Origin: Candidatus Methanophagales archaeon
GTDB lineage: Archaea > Halobacteriota > Syntropharchaeia > Alkanophagales > Methanospirareceae
Assembly: GCA_030621535.1 (NCBI GenBank)
Contig: JAUXHM010000020.1
Span: 1 to 11,128, forward strand
DNA length: 11,128 nt
Direction: 5' to 3'
This document shows, piece after piece, positions 1-6,690 of this stretch. The first letter of the stretch is position 1, and every line of letters begins with the position of its first letter. Below the pieces are notes generated by a model. It searched no databases. It saw only the letters and a list, made by a program, of their open reading frames with translations, and was not told where the DNA came from. Both the position numbers and the translations under genes were made by a program.

Positions 1-191
1 TCTTGAGCATCAATATCCTGCCAGATTTTCTTGCCCAGTCCTTGCAGTTCTAGAATACTGTGACGAGCCCGAGGCTGAGAAGCCATCCGGCTGCGAACTA
101 ATGCCGCTAATTCTTCTAACAGGCTAAGCTGCTCAACAGGGTCAAGCCGTTGTATTCGACCCAGCAGTTCGCCATAGTTCATTGTTTGCAT
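1..191 (-). CDS. Antitoxin-like small protein, N-terminal part (runs off the window)
   Basis: An open frame enters from the left edge and starts at an ATG at 191, giving 63 complete codons. The protein begins MQTMNYGELLGRIQRLDPVE and continues with a leucine- and glutamate-rich helix (EQLSLLEELAALVRSR) and then HSILELQGLGKKIWQDIDAQ. From memory, this ILELQGLGKxIW...DAQE pattern is typical of short proteins encoded next to PIN/VapC-type toxins in cyanobacteria and Chloroflexi, so an antitoxin role is inferred. A textbook AGGAGG ribosome binding site lies at 200-205, eight bases before the ATG, and fixes the start. A second Met at 182 is a less likely start. The gene lies 46 bases downstream of homoserine dehydrogenase on the same strand. 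Its CTG-rich codon use differs from the neighbours and suggests transfer. The partner toxin would lie outside the window to the left. Confidence 0.7.
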   Translation of the reverse strand, partial: MQTMNYGELLGRIQRLDPVEQLSLLEELAALVRSRMASQPRARHSILELQGLGKKIWQDIDAQ

Positions 192-237
192 CGCAGAGAC
201 CTCCTAACTCCTGTTACATTCATTATTGTGAATATAG

Positions 238-1254
238 CTACATATAAATCCCGATTATATCGGACAAAACAGCACTTGCCGCTTCGATAGGTCCCGCACC
301 CTTTCCAATGACCGTAATATCACCTGCCAAATCCGTCTTTATGGTTGCTACATTCAATGTACCTTCAACGTTCAGCGGGTCATCCTTGGGAACTAACCGG
401 GGTGCAACTTTAAGGCATTCTCCGCTGCTGCCGCCGCCGTCTACTTCTCCTATTAGTTTTATTACATAGCCCGCATCGTCAGCCAATTTCAAAGCCTCTA
501 ATGTTATCTCGGTAATACCTGCTACTTCTACATCCTTGTAACTCACGTTTCTGTCAAAAATAGAGTTAGCTAAAATCACGAGCTTCACTGCGGTATCTCT
601 CCCGGCAACATCGTTAGAAGGGTCTGTCTCGGCTATTCCACGTTCCTGTGCTTCCTTTAACACGTGTTCGTAGGGTAGTTTCTCCTCACGCATCCGTGTT
701 AAAATATAGTTGCAGGTGCCGTTCAAAATGCCCTTTATGGATATTATCCCATTACCGGCGAGATTATCCTTTATCAGCGAAATTATCGGCATAGCACCGC
801 CTACGGAAGCCTCAAATTTTAGTTCCTTCCCTCTGCTCGTTGCGAGGTCCATCAACTTCCCGTACTGTAATGCCAGAGGGCCTTTATTCGAGGTTACCAC
901 ATGCCTATCAGATTCCAACGCGGTAATTATATGCGTCAATCCCGGCCCGCCGTTCTCGACATTGGTTGGCGTCGTTTCTACCACTATCTCATGCTCCACA
1001 TCTTTTATCATATCCAGCGTTGTCATATCTTCCGCCGTTTCTCCTGACTTGAATTTCGTTATCGCGTCTTCACTCAGGCCATTCTCATCCACCACGGCAC
1101 CCGGCAAGTCCGCTACGCCGACGATTTTCAGATCTATGCCGTACTTTCTCGTTATCTCTTCCTGCTTGCGCCTTATTACCTCTGCTACACCTCTGCCTAC
1201 GTTACCAAGCCCGACTATTGAAATCCGTACTAATTTTGGTAATTTTGTTTCCAT
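238..1254 (-). CDS. hom: Homoserine dehydrogenase
   Basis: Catalyses the NAD(P)H-dependent interconversion of aspartate-4-semialdehyde and homoserine, on the route to threonine and methionine, in the cytoplasm. The 338-residue protein has an N-terminal Rossmann fold with GLGNVG at 15-20, the SNKG motif with the conserved Lys124, and the family signature around [11 protein letters not shown] (176-186). The segment 209-224 (ETDP...ND..GRD...K) carries Glu209, Asp215, Asp220 and Lys224, which match the substrate-binding and catalytic residues known in the yeast enzyme (Glu208, Asp214, Asp219, Lys223). It has no C-terminal ACT domain and no fused aspartokinase. An ACT protein is instead encoded directly upstream on the same strand, a common archaeal pairing that suggests separate allosteric control. 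TATA-like stretches at 1281-1290 and 1304-1312 and purine-rich sequence just before the ATG support an independent promoter. Confidence 0.95.
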   Translation of the reverse strand: METKLPKLVRISIVGLGNVGRGVAEVIRRKQEEITRKYGIDLKIVGVADLPGAVVDENGLSEDAITKFKSGETAEDMTTLDMIKDVEHEIVVETTPTNVENGGPGLTHIITALESDRHVVTSNKGPLALQYGKLMDLATSRGKELKFEASVGGAMPIISLIKDNLAGNGIISIKGILNGTCNYILTRMREEKLPYEHVLKEAQERGIAETDPSNDVAGRDTAVKLVILANSIFDRNVSYKDVEVAGITEITLEALKLADDAGYVIKLIGEVDGGGSSGECLKVAPRLVPKDDPLNVEGTLNVATIKTDLAGDITVIGKGAGPIEAASAVLSDIIGIYM

Positions 1255-1280
1255 CTTTACCTCATCCTCTCCTTTGTTCT

Positions 1281-1312
1281 TGTATATAAGGAGTAACTAC
1301 CTTCTATTTAAG
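1281..1312 (-). promoter_or_regulatory. Candidate TATA elements for homoserine dehydrogenase
   Basis: On the minus strand the stretches CTTAAATAG (around 1304-1312) and CTTATATACA (1281-1290) resemble archaeal TATA boxes. They lie about 50 and 30 bases upstream of the ATG at 1254. The distal one leaves room for a short leader containing the GAGG-like ribosome binding site near 1259-1263. The proximal one would give an almost leaderless transcript. Sequence alone does not decide between them. Confidence 0.35.
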
Positions 1313-1390
1313 ACACAGATTTACACGGATTTACGCAGATTTATTTTTGTTTAACCGTGTTGATTCTTATCATCTGCGTTAATCTGTGTC
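1311..1390. repeat. Inverted array of 10-base degenerate repeat units
   Basis: The left part consists of three near-identical units in a row: ACACAGATTT, ACACGGATTT and ACGCAGATTT (1313-1342). The right part holds their reverse complements. GACACAGATT (1312-1321) matches AATCTGTGTC (1381-1390), and ACGCAGAT (1333-1340) matches ATCTGCGT (1372-1379). A CCGTGT in the middle (1355-1360) is the complement of part of the second unit. The array fills the gap between the ACT gene and homoserine dehydrogenase and could fold into a hairpin in RNA or DNA. Related repeats occur at 9389-9524. From memory, such arrays are scattered in intergenic regions of many environmental genomes, with no established function. 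Confidence 0.7.
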
Positions 1391-1417
1391 CACAATTTAT
1401 TTTTTCTCGACGCCCGG

Positions 1418-1909
1418 TTAAATAGACGGGATAATCATAATCCCCTTTTTGTTCACCGTACGTTCTAAAATGTTCAACGCTTCTTTTAGTTCCTCTTTAC
1501 CTATTGCGCTGAGCGTAACCGAAGCAGAGGACTTCTTATCCACGCCGGGCATAGAAAGAGAAAGCTCCACCACTTCCGCAAATCCCGTGCTGTCTATACT
1601 ATCTATCGTCTCTCCTAAATCCGTGTGCACTATATGCCCGATTAGCAAAACCATCATTGATTCCTTCAGCCGCTCTTTCCCTATCCTGACCACGTTCACG
1701 TCCCTTTCTTTTAATCGTTCCACCAACCTGTTCAATCCCTGTTCTCCTATTTCTAATGTCAGTTGAACAGGTATTCTGCCTGAAGGTGTCTTCTTGTCCC
1801 GTTGATGCAGCACGCTGAGAATGTTACCACCAAGGTCGGATACGGGCTTCAATGCGAGCACTAACTGACCCGGTATGTCGGTTAGTTCGATGTCCATGGA
1901 TATTTTCAT
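1418..1909 (-). CDS. ACT-domain amino-acid-binding regulatory protein
   Basis: A 163-residue soluble protein beginning MKISMDIEL. The first half (about 3-78) reads as an ACT domain: IELTDIPGQLVLALKPVSDL gives the first strand, loop and helix, and Gly14 sits where ACT domains bind amino acids. The second half (about 85-160, from VLLIGHIVHTDLGETID) looks like a second ACT-like module. No catalytic domain is present, so it probably senses an amino acid, perhaps threonine or methionine, and acts on a partner. Homoserine dehydrogenase directly downstream is the obvious candidate. The frame is open upstream to 2005, but the extra 32 residues do not fit the family and the ATG at 1909 has AGGTAGGG about eight bases before it. 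A TATA-like TTTTATATTT lies at 1953-1962, roughly 45-50 bases upstream. The family assignment is firm; the exact ligand is not known. Confidence 0.9.
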   Translation of the reverse strand: MKISMDIELTDIPGQLVLALKPVSDLGGNILSVLHQRDKKTPSGRIPVQLTLEIGEQGLNRLVERLKERDVNVVRIGKERLKESMMVLLIGHIVHTDLGETIDSIDSTGFAEVVELSLSMPGVDKKSSASVTLSAIGKEELKEALNILERTVNKKGIMIIPSI

Positions 1910-1952
1910 GATGATGTCCCTACCTCTGCTTATGGTAATGAAATGGCAAGGT

Positions 1953-1962
1953 AAATATAAAA
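1953..1962 (-). promoter_or_regulatory. TATA box for the ACT-domain gene
   Basis: The minus strand reads TTTTATATTT here, close to the archaeal TATA consensus. With the usual spacing of about 25 bases to the start site, the transcript would begin near 1930 and keep a short leader containing the AGGTAGGG ribosome binding site. This supports the ATG at 1909 over the more upstream in-frame ATG. Confidence 0.5.
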
Positions 1963-2054
1963 GGGTTATGATGAAATGTTTCTTTGTCTGTCTAAACTCC
2001 TTCAATCCTTTGGATGTATAGGTTTAGGTCACCTGATGTATTTTCACTTCGCCG

Positions 2055-2279
2055 TTATGATAAATCCTCTTCATCTTTAAAGTATGGACAGTAAAGTTTT
2101 CTATCCAACTTTGACAATGATTCAAAAATGTTCATTTGTTTTTCACTCCAACCTTGTGCTTCGTCAGCTAATAAATCTAGTAGATATCCACAGTCCACCG
2201 GTTCTGTTATCTTTTCCAATGCTCGTACAGCAATGCGATCCAGATCCGGAATGCGCTGCATGCTTAGCATTAAGACCAA
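2055..2279 (-). CDS. Small hypothetical protein, possibly the C-terminal part of a frameshifted gene
   Basis: I do not recognise this protein. The frame gives up to 74 residues, with a polar, helix-like sequence (IPDLDRIAVRALEKITEPVD, then LLDLLADEAQ and a charged tail ending KDEEDLS) that looks coded rather than random. Its start is weak: the first possible codon is a TTG at 2279, ATGs follow at 2270 and 2261, and no good ribosome binding site is visible. A second minus-strand frame from 2361 encodes a charged N-terminus followed by a hydrophobic run (VYVLALLVGVGVG). That run would join smoothly onto this frame near 2280 if one base were gained or lost. The simplest alternatives are a single membrane protein broken by a frameshift or sequencing error, or a decayed gene. 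It lies between the aminotransferase and the ACT gene on the same strand. Confidence 0.4.
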   Translation of the reverse strand: MVLMLSMQRIPDLDRIAVRALEKITEPVDCGYLLDLLADEAQGWSEKQMNIFESLSKLDRKLYCPYFKDEEDLS

Positions 2280-2424
2280 CGCCTACCCCTACAAGCAACG
2301 CCAACACATACACCCGGGCTTCGAAGCGGTTTTTGTTATCACGAATTGCTTGCTGTGGCATATCTGGTGCTTAGAAAGAAATCTCTGTAACCTCCCCCAC
2401 AAGTCTTCTAAAGGCACTTATTTA

Positions 2425-3564
2425 TCAGCCATATAGTTTTTCTATCCTTCCCATACCCTCTAAAATATCCTCTATTGATGCCGCAAACGAAAACCTCACG
2501 TAATTCTTACCCGCAAGTCCAAATGCCGAACCAGGTGTAACAACAATATACGCCTCTTTCAGCAATCGTTCCGTAAATTCCACATCGTTTCCGTGATTTG
2601 ACGTGTTTACAAAGGCATAAAACGCACCTTCCGGGTTCAGGCATCGCAACCCTATCTCGTTTAGCCGCTTCACAATGACGTCTCGTCTCCTTTTGAACTG
2701 CTCCACCATTTCGTTCACGCAGTCCTGAGGACTGCTAAGTGCCGTCAACGCTGCTGATTGCGCAATAGAGGGTGCACAGGATACAGAATGCTGCTGTATT
2801 TTTAGCATCCCCTTCAATATCTCTGCTGGTGCAACTGCATACCCTATTCGCCAGCCGGTCATTGCATACGTCTTCGAGAAACCGTTTATGATTACCGTTC
2901 GAGCTTGCATACCGTCAAAGGAGGCTATGCTCACGTGTTTTCGACCATATATTATCTTCTCGTATATCTCGTCCGACAGCACAAGAAGGTCATGGTCAAC
3001 GGCGAATTCCGCAATTTCCTTCTGCTCTGTCTCGCTGAGAACGTACCCCGCGGGATTGTTAGGGCTGTTGATAACAATCAGTTTCGTGTTTTCCGATACT
3101 GCGGATTCAAGCGATTCGTAGTTTACTTCTTCTTCCAGTCTCTTCACCCATTTCGGGTTTCCACCTGCTAATTTCACTGCTGATTCAAACGTTACCCATG
3201 CGGGGTCAAGCAGAATCACCTCGTCGCCATCGTCCAGCACACTCATCATCAACTCGTATATCGCCTGTTTCGCACCCGGCGTTACTATCACATTCTCAGC
3301 AGATACGTCAACCTCGTTTTCTTCCCTTATCTTCCCCGCTATCGCCTCTCTTAACTCGTCGACGCCTGCACTGCTCACATAGTGCGTATATCCGAAGTCT
3401 AAAGCGCGTTTCGCTGCTTCGCAGATATGTCCCGGCGTTTTGAAGTCCGGCTCACCAAGCGAGAAGTTCAGGACGGATTTGCCCTCCGCCTGCAGCTTCT
3501 TCGCTATAGACCCCATTTTCATGGTTGCGGATTCTTCTACCCTGGTTAACCTTTTTGACACCAT
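2425..3564 (-). CDS. Class I pyridoxal-phosphate aminotransferase, aspartate aminotransferase type
   Basis: Transfers the amino group between aspartate and 2-oxoglutarate (or a related amino acid pair), using pyridoxal phosphate, in the cytoplasm. The 379-residue length and the N-terminus (SKRLTRVEESATMKM, then LGEPDF at 36-41) are typical of the fold-type I gamma group found in archaea and many bacteria. Visible key residues are Asn170 in SPNNPAG, Asp198 and Tyr201 in SDEIYE, the cofactor-binding Lys231 in GFSKTYAMTGWRIGY, and Arg357 in NYVRFSF for substrate carboxylate binding. The start at 3564 is supported by family alignment from memory, a GAG-rich leader and a TATA box at 3621-3631. Next to homoserine dehydrogenase and its ACT protein, it probably makes aspartate for that pathway. 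A role as HisC-like or aromatic transaminase cannot be excluded from sequence alone, especially with hisD just upstream. Confidence 0.92.
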   Translation of the reverse strand: MVSKRLTRVEESATMKMGSIAKKLQAEGKSVLNFSLGEPDFKTPGHICEAAKRALDFGYTHYVSSAGVDELREAIAGKIREENEVDVSAENVIVTPGAKQAIYELMMSVLDDGDEVILLDPAWVTFESAVKLAGGNPKWVKRLEEEVNYESLESAVSENTKLIVINSPNNPAGYVLSETEQKEIAEFAVDHDLLVLSDEIYEKIIYGRKHVSIASFDGMQARTVIINGFSKTYAMTGWRIGYAVAPAEILKGMLKIQQHSVSCAPSIAQSAALTALSSPQDCVNEMVEQFKRRRDVIVKRLNEIGLRCLNPEGAFYAFVNTSNHGNDVEFTERLLKEAYIVVTPGSAFGLAGKNYVRFSFAASIEDILEGMGRIEKLYG

Positions 3565-3620
3565 CTCATCTCATCTCACAACGTCAATCAACAGTTGCTC
3601 AATAAACAACCTTGTGGAAC

Positions 3621-3631
3621 ATATAAATAAC
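3621..3631 (-). promoter_or_regulatory. TATA box for the aminotransferase gene
   Basis: The minus strand reads TTATTTATAT here, just past the hisD stop at 3634 and about 57-66 bases before the aminotransferase ATG. This is a good archaeal TATA box and suggests that the aminotransferase is transcribed separately from hisD, although read-through is possible. Confidence 0.5.
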
Positions 3632-3633
3632 AT

Positions 3634-4893
3634 TTAGAACCTCGCCTCTACCGACTGCGCATGCTTTTCCATACCTTCCGCTCTGGACATTTTCACCACT
3701 ACGTCCTTTATTTTCGCTAATCCTTCCTTATCCAGCCACTGTACGGTCATACGACGCATGAAATGGTGAACGTCAAGCCCGGAGAACGACTTTGCGTAGC
3801 CCGCAGTCGGCAGCACGTGATTTGCCCCCGTAGCATAATCTCCCGCGGCAACCGGCGAATAATCGCCTACAAATACAGAACCCGCGTTTTTTATTCGTTT
3901 CAGAACTTCCCTTGGCTCCCGCACCATTATCTCGAGGTGTTCGGGTGCATATTCGTTCGCGAATTCTATGCACTCGCCTATGTCGTCTCCAAGTATTATC
4001 CCGTTTTGCTCCCCCTCCCCATCACCTGTTTCTGCCCTGATTTGTCGTTCTACTTCCGCAGCTATCCTCGCAGAATCGGTAAGAAGAACCGCTTTTGATT
4101 TCGCACCATGCTCTACCTGCGCGAGCATATCAGCGGTAATGAAAGATGGATTCGCCGTTTCGTCTGCGATTATTATGATTTCCGAAGGCCCCGCGGGGAA
4201 GTCTATTTCCACTCCTTGTGCTCGAGCAGCCATCTTCGCTGCTGTTACATACACGTTCCCTGGTCCCACTATTTTTTGTACCTTTGGAATCGTTTCAGTG
4301 CCAAAAGCGAGCGCAGCAATCGCCTGCGCACCACCCACTTTAAATATCCGTGTTGCTCCTGCGAATTCTGCCGCGGCAACCAACGTAAGCGAGTCCACAG
4401 CCCCATCCTTCCCCGGCGGTGTGCATACCAGTATATCCCGCACTCCCGCTATCTTCGCGGGAATCACACACATCAAAGCGGTGCTGAAATACGATGCGGG
4501 GACATAAGCACCAACCACGTCAAGTGGAACATACGTATTGTCAATGAACATACCTTCAGTTCCGCCGTTGTCTTCGCCCTTTTCCGTCTCTACTCGCCTC
4601 TTCTGGCGATAATGGAATTTTTTTATGGCTTCAGATGCTTTCTCAATACTCCGCAGCAGATGCACATCCACGTTACGCTTAGCATCTTCGATTTCGCTCC
4701 GTCTCACTTCCAGGTCTTTTTGCCTCAGAACTTTTACGCCGTCAAATTTCTCGGTGTAGTCCAGCAGTGCCCTATCCCCTCTGCTCTTTACTTCCGCGAT
4801 TATTTCCTTCACAAGGGGCATAACCGCCGTTAGGTCAAGCCCTCGGTCGAAAAAATCTTTATTTTCATACACCTCTTTTAGCTTCTTTATCAT
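3634..4893 (-). CDS. hisD: Histidinol dehydrogenase
   Basis: Carries out the last two steps of histidine synthesis, oxidising L-histidinol through histidinal to L-histidine with two NAD+, as a zinc-dependent cytoplasmic enzyme. At 419 residues it is near the usual length. The four zinc ligands known from the E. coli enzyme (Gln259, His262, Asp360, His419) correspond to Gln259 and His262 in QVEHGA, Asp352 in AGDYATGANHVLPT, and His411 near the C-terminus. The catalytic Glu-His pair is at 318-319 in APEHLE. The NAD-site segment KIVGPGNVYVTAAK (207-220) and DFPAGPSE (231-238) are intact. It diverges from ribosomal protein L6. No Shine-Dalgarno sequence precedes the ATG, and the upstream region is AT-rich with a TATA-like stretch near 4945-4956. 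No other his genes are in the window, so histidine genes seem dispersed here. Confidence 0.96.
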   Translation of the reverse strand: MIKKLKEVYENKDFFDRGLDLTAVMPLVKEIIAEVKSRGDRALLDYTEKFDGVKVLRQKDLEVRRSEIEDAKRNVDVHLLRSIEKASEAIKKFHYRQKRRVETEKGEDNGGTEGMFIDNTYVPLDVVGAYVPASYFSTALMCVIPAKIAGVRDILVCTPPGKDGAVDSLTLVAAAEFAGATRIFKVGGAQAIAALAFGTETIPKVQKIVGPGNVYVTAAKMAARAQGVEIDFPAGPSEIIIIADETANPSFITADMLAQVEHGAKSKAVLLTDSARIAAEVERQIRAETGDGEGEQNGIILGDDIGECIEFANEYAPEHLEIMVREPREVLKRIKNAGSVFVGDYSPVAAGDYATGANHVLPTAGYAKSFSGLDVHHFMRRMTVQWLDKEGLAKIKDVVVKMSRAEGMEKHAQSVEARF

Positions 4894-4978
4894 GCACTAA
4901 ATATTCTTTTTGAAAAAAGAAAACCTGCACTAAAAGAAAAACATAAATTTAAATACTCAAAGGAGAAGGTAATTAAAG
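4894..4978. promoter_or_regulatory. Divergent promoter region between hisD and ribosomal protein L6
   Basis: This short AT-rich gap must drive two genes in opposite directions. ACATAAATTTAAATAC at 4941-4956 contains TATA-like sequence on both strands: TTTAAATA for L6 and TATTTAAAT for hisD. AGGAGAAGGT at 4961-4970 is the L6 ribosome binding region. On the hisD side there is an 8-base inverted repeat, TTCTTTTT and AAAAAGAA, separated by two bases (4904-4921). There is also a direct repeat TGCACTAAA at 4893-4901 and 4926-4934, 33 bases apart, one copy touching the hisD start codon. These could be an operator, but that is inference. Confidence 0.5.
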
Positions 4979-5566
4979 ATGACAAATTCAATGGAGGAGG
5001 AAGCGGGCATTGACCTCGGGATTCCAATCCCTGAAAATGTGAACCTCACAATAAGCGGGAGATTGGTGAAGGTGGAGGGTCCAAAAGGAGCGATAGAGCG
5101 AGAATTATGGCAGCCCGGACTGCGTATACAAATAGAGAAGCGGGATAACGGCGATGAGATTGTTATACGGGGCGATTCGGGAAGGAAAAAGAAAAGAGCA
5201 ATGGCGGGAACTTACGCATCGCATCTCAAAAATATGATTACAGGTGTGGAAGAAGGATTTTTTTATAGGTTGAAGGTTGTGCATGCTCATTTCCCCATGC
5301 AAATTGCGGTAGCAAAAGATGGTAACAGCATATCGGTTTCAAATTTCCTGGGCGAAAAGAAGGCGAGAATTGCGAAAATCGAAGAAGGAGTAAAGGTGGA
5401 AATAAAAGGCAAAGGAGAAGAGATAGTGGTTTCTGGAATAGACAAGGTATTGGTTGGACAAACCGCAGCGAATTTAGAACAAACGACAAGGATAAAGGGC
5501 TATGACCCAAAGGTCTTTCAAGATGGGATTTATCTCGTGGAGAAAGGCGTTGGCGCAGGTGCATAA
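4979..5566 (+). CDS. rpl6: Large-subunit ribosomal protein L6 (uL6), archaeal type
   Basis: A component of the 50S ribosomal subunit near the sarcin-ricin loop and the factor-binding site. The 195-residue protein has the two repeated L6 folds. The first runs from IPIPENVNLTISGRLVKVEG (about 15-34) and includes the KGAIERE strand. The second starts near 98 with RLKVVHAHFPMQIAVAKDG and ends in the conserved GQTAANLEQTTRIKGYDPKVFQDGIYL (165-191). The N-terminus carries about ten extra acidic residues, and an alternative start at Met5 would remove part of this. AGGAGAAGGT upstream supports the ATG at 4979. This gene normally sits inside the spc ribosomal operon between S8 and L32e in archaea. Here it stands alone between hisD and an ATPase gene, so it is either relocated or a second copy. 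Confidence 0.95.
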   Translation: MTNSMEEEAGIDLGIPIPENVNLTISGRLVKVEGPKGAIERELWQPGLRIQIEKRDNGDEIVIRGDSGRKKKRAMAGTYASHLKNMITGVEEGFFYRLKVVHAHFPMQIAVAKDGNSISVSNFLGEKKARIAKIEEGVKVEIKGKGEEIVVSGIDKVLVGQTAANLEQTTRIKGYDPKVFQDGIYLVEKGVGAGA

Positions 5567-5580
5567 AAGGAAAGAAGTTC

Positions 5581-5602
5581 TTCCTAAATTAGGAAACTTT
5601 TA
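5581..5602 (+). terminator. Short hairpin with T-rich tail after L6
   Basis: TTCCTA and TAGGAA (5581-5586 and 5590-5595) form a 6-base stem with a 3-base loop, 15 bases after the L6 stop, followed by ACTTTTAT. It resembles a weak intrinsic terminator. A separate TATA box before the next gene is consistent with transcription ending here. Confidence 0.4.
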
Positions 5603-5648
5603 TCGTGTATCCTGCATCCTGCACAAGCCAAAATCGGAAACCTTTTCT

Positions 5649-5657
5649 TTTATAATA
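5649..5657 (+). promoter_or_regulatory. TATA box for ATP synthase subunit D
   Basis: TTTATAATA lies about 27-35 bases before the ATG at 5684, so the transcript would start within a few bases of the start codon. No ribosome binding site is visible before the ATG, which fits a leaderless or nearly leaderless mRNA, as is common in archaea. Confidence 0.5.
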
Positions 5658-5683
5658 CTTCCTTTTTAGTTTAGAGACTGATT

Positions 5684-6334
5684 ATGCCCGAGATAATAGA
5701 GGGGATAAGCCCGACACGGATGGAGTTGTTGCGGCTGAGTAGGAGAGAGAAGTTAGCGGAGAAGGGACATGACCTGCTTCGTGAAAAACGTGATGCGCTG
5801 ATCGGCGAATTCTTAGATGTGGTCGGCGAGGTACGGGATGCGCGAAAAGCCGTGGACGGCAAGTTAAAAGAGGCTTTTAATTTTTTAATCATGGCTCAGG
5901 CGAAGTCGGGCGTTGAACAGGTAAGGCAGTTGTCGCTGATGACGCCACAAGAAATCAGACTGGATTTTACTTCTCGTAGCATAATGGGTGTGCACGTGCC
6001 GACACTGGAATTAAAAGATGGATTAGCGAGGAAAGTTACGGAGCGAGGCTATGGTCTTACCGATTCGTCCGCTGCAGTGGATAGAAGTGCAAAAAGCTTT
6101 GAAGAGGCTTTAGAGAAGATATTAAAGCTTGCTGAGCTTGAGGAGGCGGTGAGGAATCTTGCAGGCGAGGTAGAAAAGACGAAGAGGCGTGTTAATGCGC
6201 TTGAATACATAATGATTCCCAGCTTGAAGGCGACGAGAAAATACATACGAATGCGATTAGAAGAGATGGAGCGTGAGAATTTCGGTAGATTGAAGAAGAT
6301 AAAAGCGATGCTGGAAAGAAAAGAGCGCGAATAG
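5684..6334 (+). CDS. atpD: A/V-type ATP synthase subunit D
   Basis: Central-stalk subunit of the archaeal A-type (V-like) ATP synthase. It links rotation of the membrane ring to the catalytic A/B hexamer on the cytoplasmic side. The 216-residue protein is almost entirely helical. The N-terminal coiled coil contains the family motif ISPTRMELLRLSRREKLAEK (8-27) followed by GHDLLREKRDALI, and the C-terminal coiled coil contains RRVNALEYIMIPSLKATRKY, both hallmarks of subunit D. In archaea the gene usually closes the operon after the A and B subunits. Here the gene upstream is L6 and the next gene downstream converges, so it is separated from the other subunits. It has its own TATA box and ends only 8 bases from the end of the opposing zinc-finger gene. 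Confidence 0.95.
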   Translation: MPEIIEGISPTRMELLRLSRREKLAEKGHDLLREKRDALIGEFLDVVGEVRDARKAVDGKLKEAFNFLIMAQAKSGVEQVRQLSLMTPQEIRLDFTSRSIMGVHVPTLELKDGLARKVTERGYGLTDSSAAVDRSAKSFEEALEKILKLAELEEAVRNLAGEVEKTKRRVNALEYIMIPSLKATRKYIRMRLEEMERENFGRLKKIKAMLERKERE

Positions 6335-6342
6335 ACATCGTA

Positions 6343-6690
6343 TCAATCAACGACTTTGACTTCCAACCTGTCTTTGTCCACGGGAAAAAGTTGAACCAAT
6401 GATTTATAATGGATATTGAGGAACTCAGCGATTTCTGGCGGTATCCTTATCACAAGGGATTCTCCCGACTTGGTAATCTGGACCTTTTTCTCCATGGCAA
6501 AAATCTTTCGGTCCTTTATCTCCTTCTCGATCTCTTTCAATGTCTCTTGGTCAAGGTATTCGGCACCACAAGCCGAACAAACTTCCGCGTCCCTCAATCC
6601 AAAATCAATACCGAAAAACTCCACTTCGACCTTTGTCTTCTTCAGATTTCCACCACAACCACATTTATAGGGAACTTCCTCTTCGTTCAT
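6343..6690 (-). CDS. Zinc-finger plus AbrB/MazE-type DNA-binding protein (antitoxin-like)
   Basis: The core protein, taken from the ATG at 6690, has 115 residues. Residues 8-50 form a YgiT/MqsA-like zinc finger. It has a CxC pair (Cys10 and Cys12, in KCGCGGNL) and a CxxC pair (Cys38 and Cys41, in VCSACGAEYL) followed by an acidic helix. Residues 66-115 (KKVQITKSGESLVIRIPPEI and the strand after it) look like a swapped-hairpin SpoVT/AbrB DNA-binding domain. This pairing is typical of antitoxins or autoregulatory repressors, so DNA binding is a fair inference and antitoxin function a weaker one. The same frame stays open upstream to 6906, with an ATG at 6879 that overlaps the end of the upstream membrane-protein gene. 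A 178-residue form with an unrecognised N-terminal segment is therefore possible. GGTGA shortly before 6690 supports the shorter form. Confidence 0.75.
   Translation of the reverse strand: MNEEEVPYKCGCGGNLKKTKVEVEFFGIDFGLRDAEVCSACGAEYLDQETLKEIEKEIKDRKIFAMEKKVQITKSGESLVIRIPPEIAEFLNIHYKSLVQLFPVDKDRLEVKVVD

Noticed and set aside
710..1354. Long plus-strand frame of 214 codons opposite homoserine dehydrogenase
   Set aside because: It is an antisense shadow of a gene with clear catalytic motifs; the protein is low-complexity Ser/Thr/Phe-rich and has no ribosome binding site.
1311..1390. CRISPR array
   Set aside because: The units are only about 10 bases, directly abutting and inverted, with no spacers of constant length and no cas genes nearby.
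1910..2005. N-terminal extension of the ACT protein by 32 residues
   Set aside because: It spans the likely TATA box, and the family begins at MKISMDIEL.
4108..4833. Plus-strand frame of 241 codons opposite hisD
   Set aside because: Antisense shadow of hisD, rich in Cys, His and Arg, with no recognisable domain.
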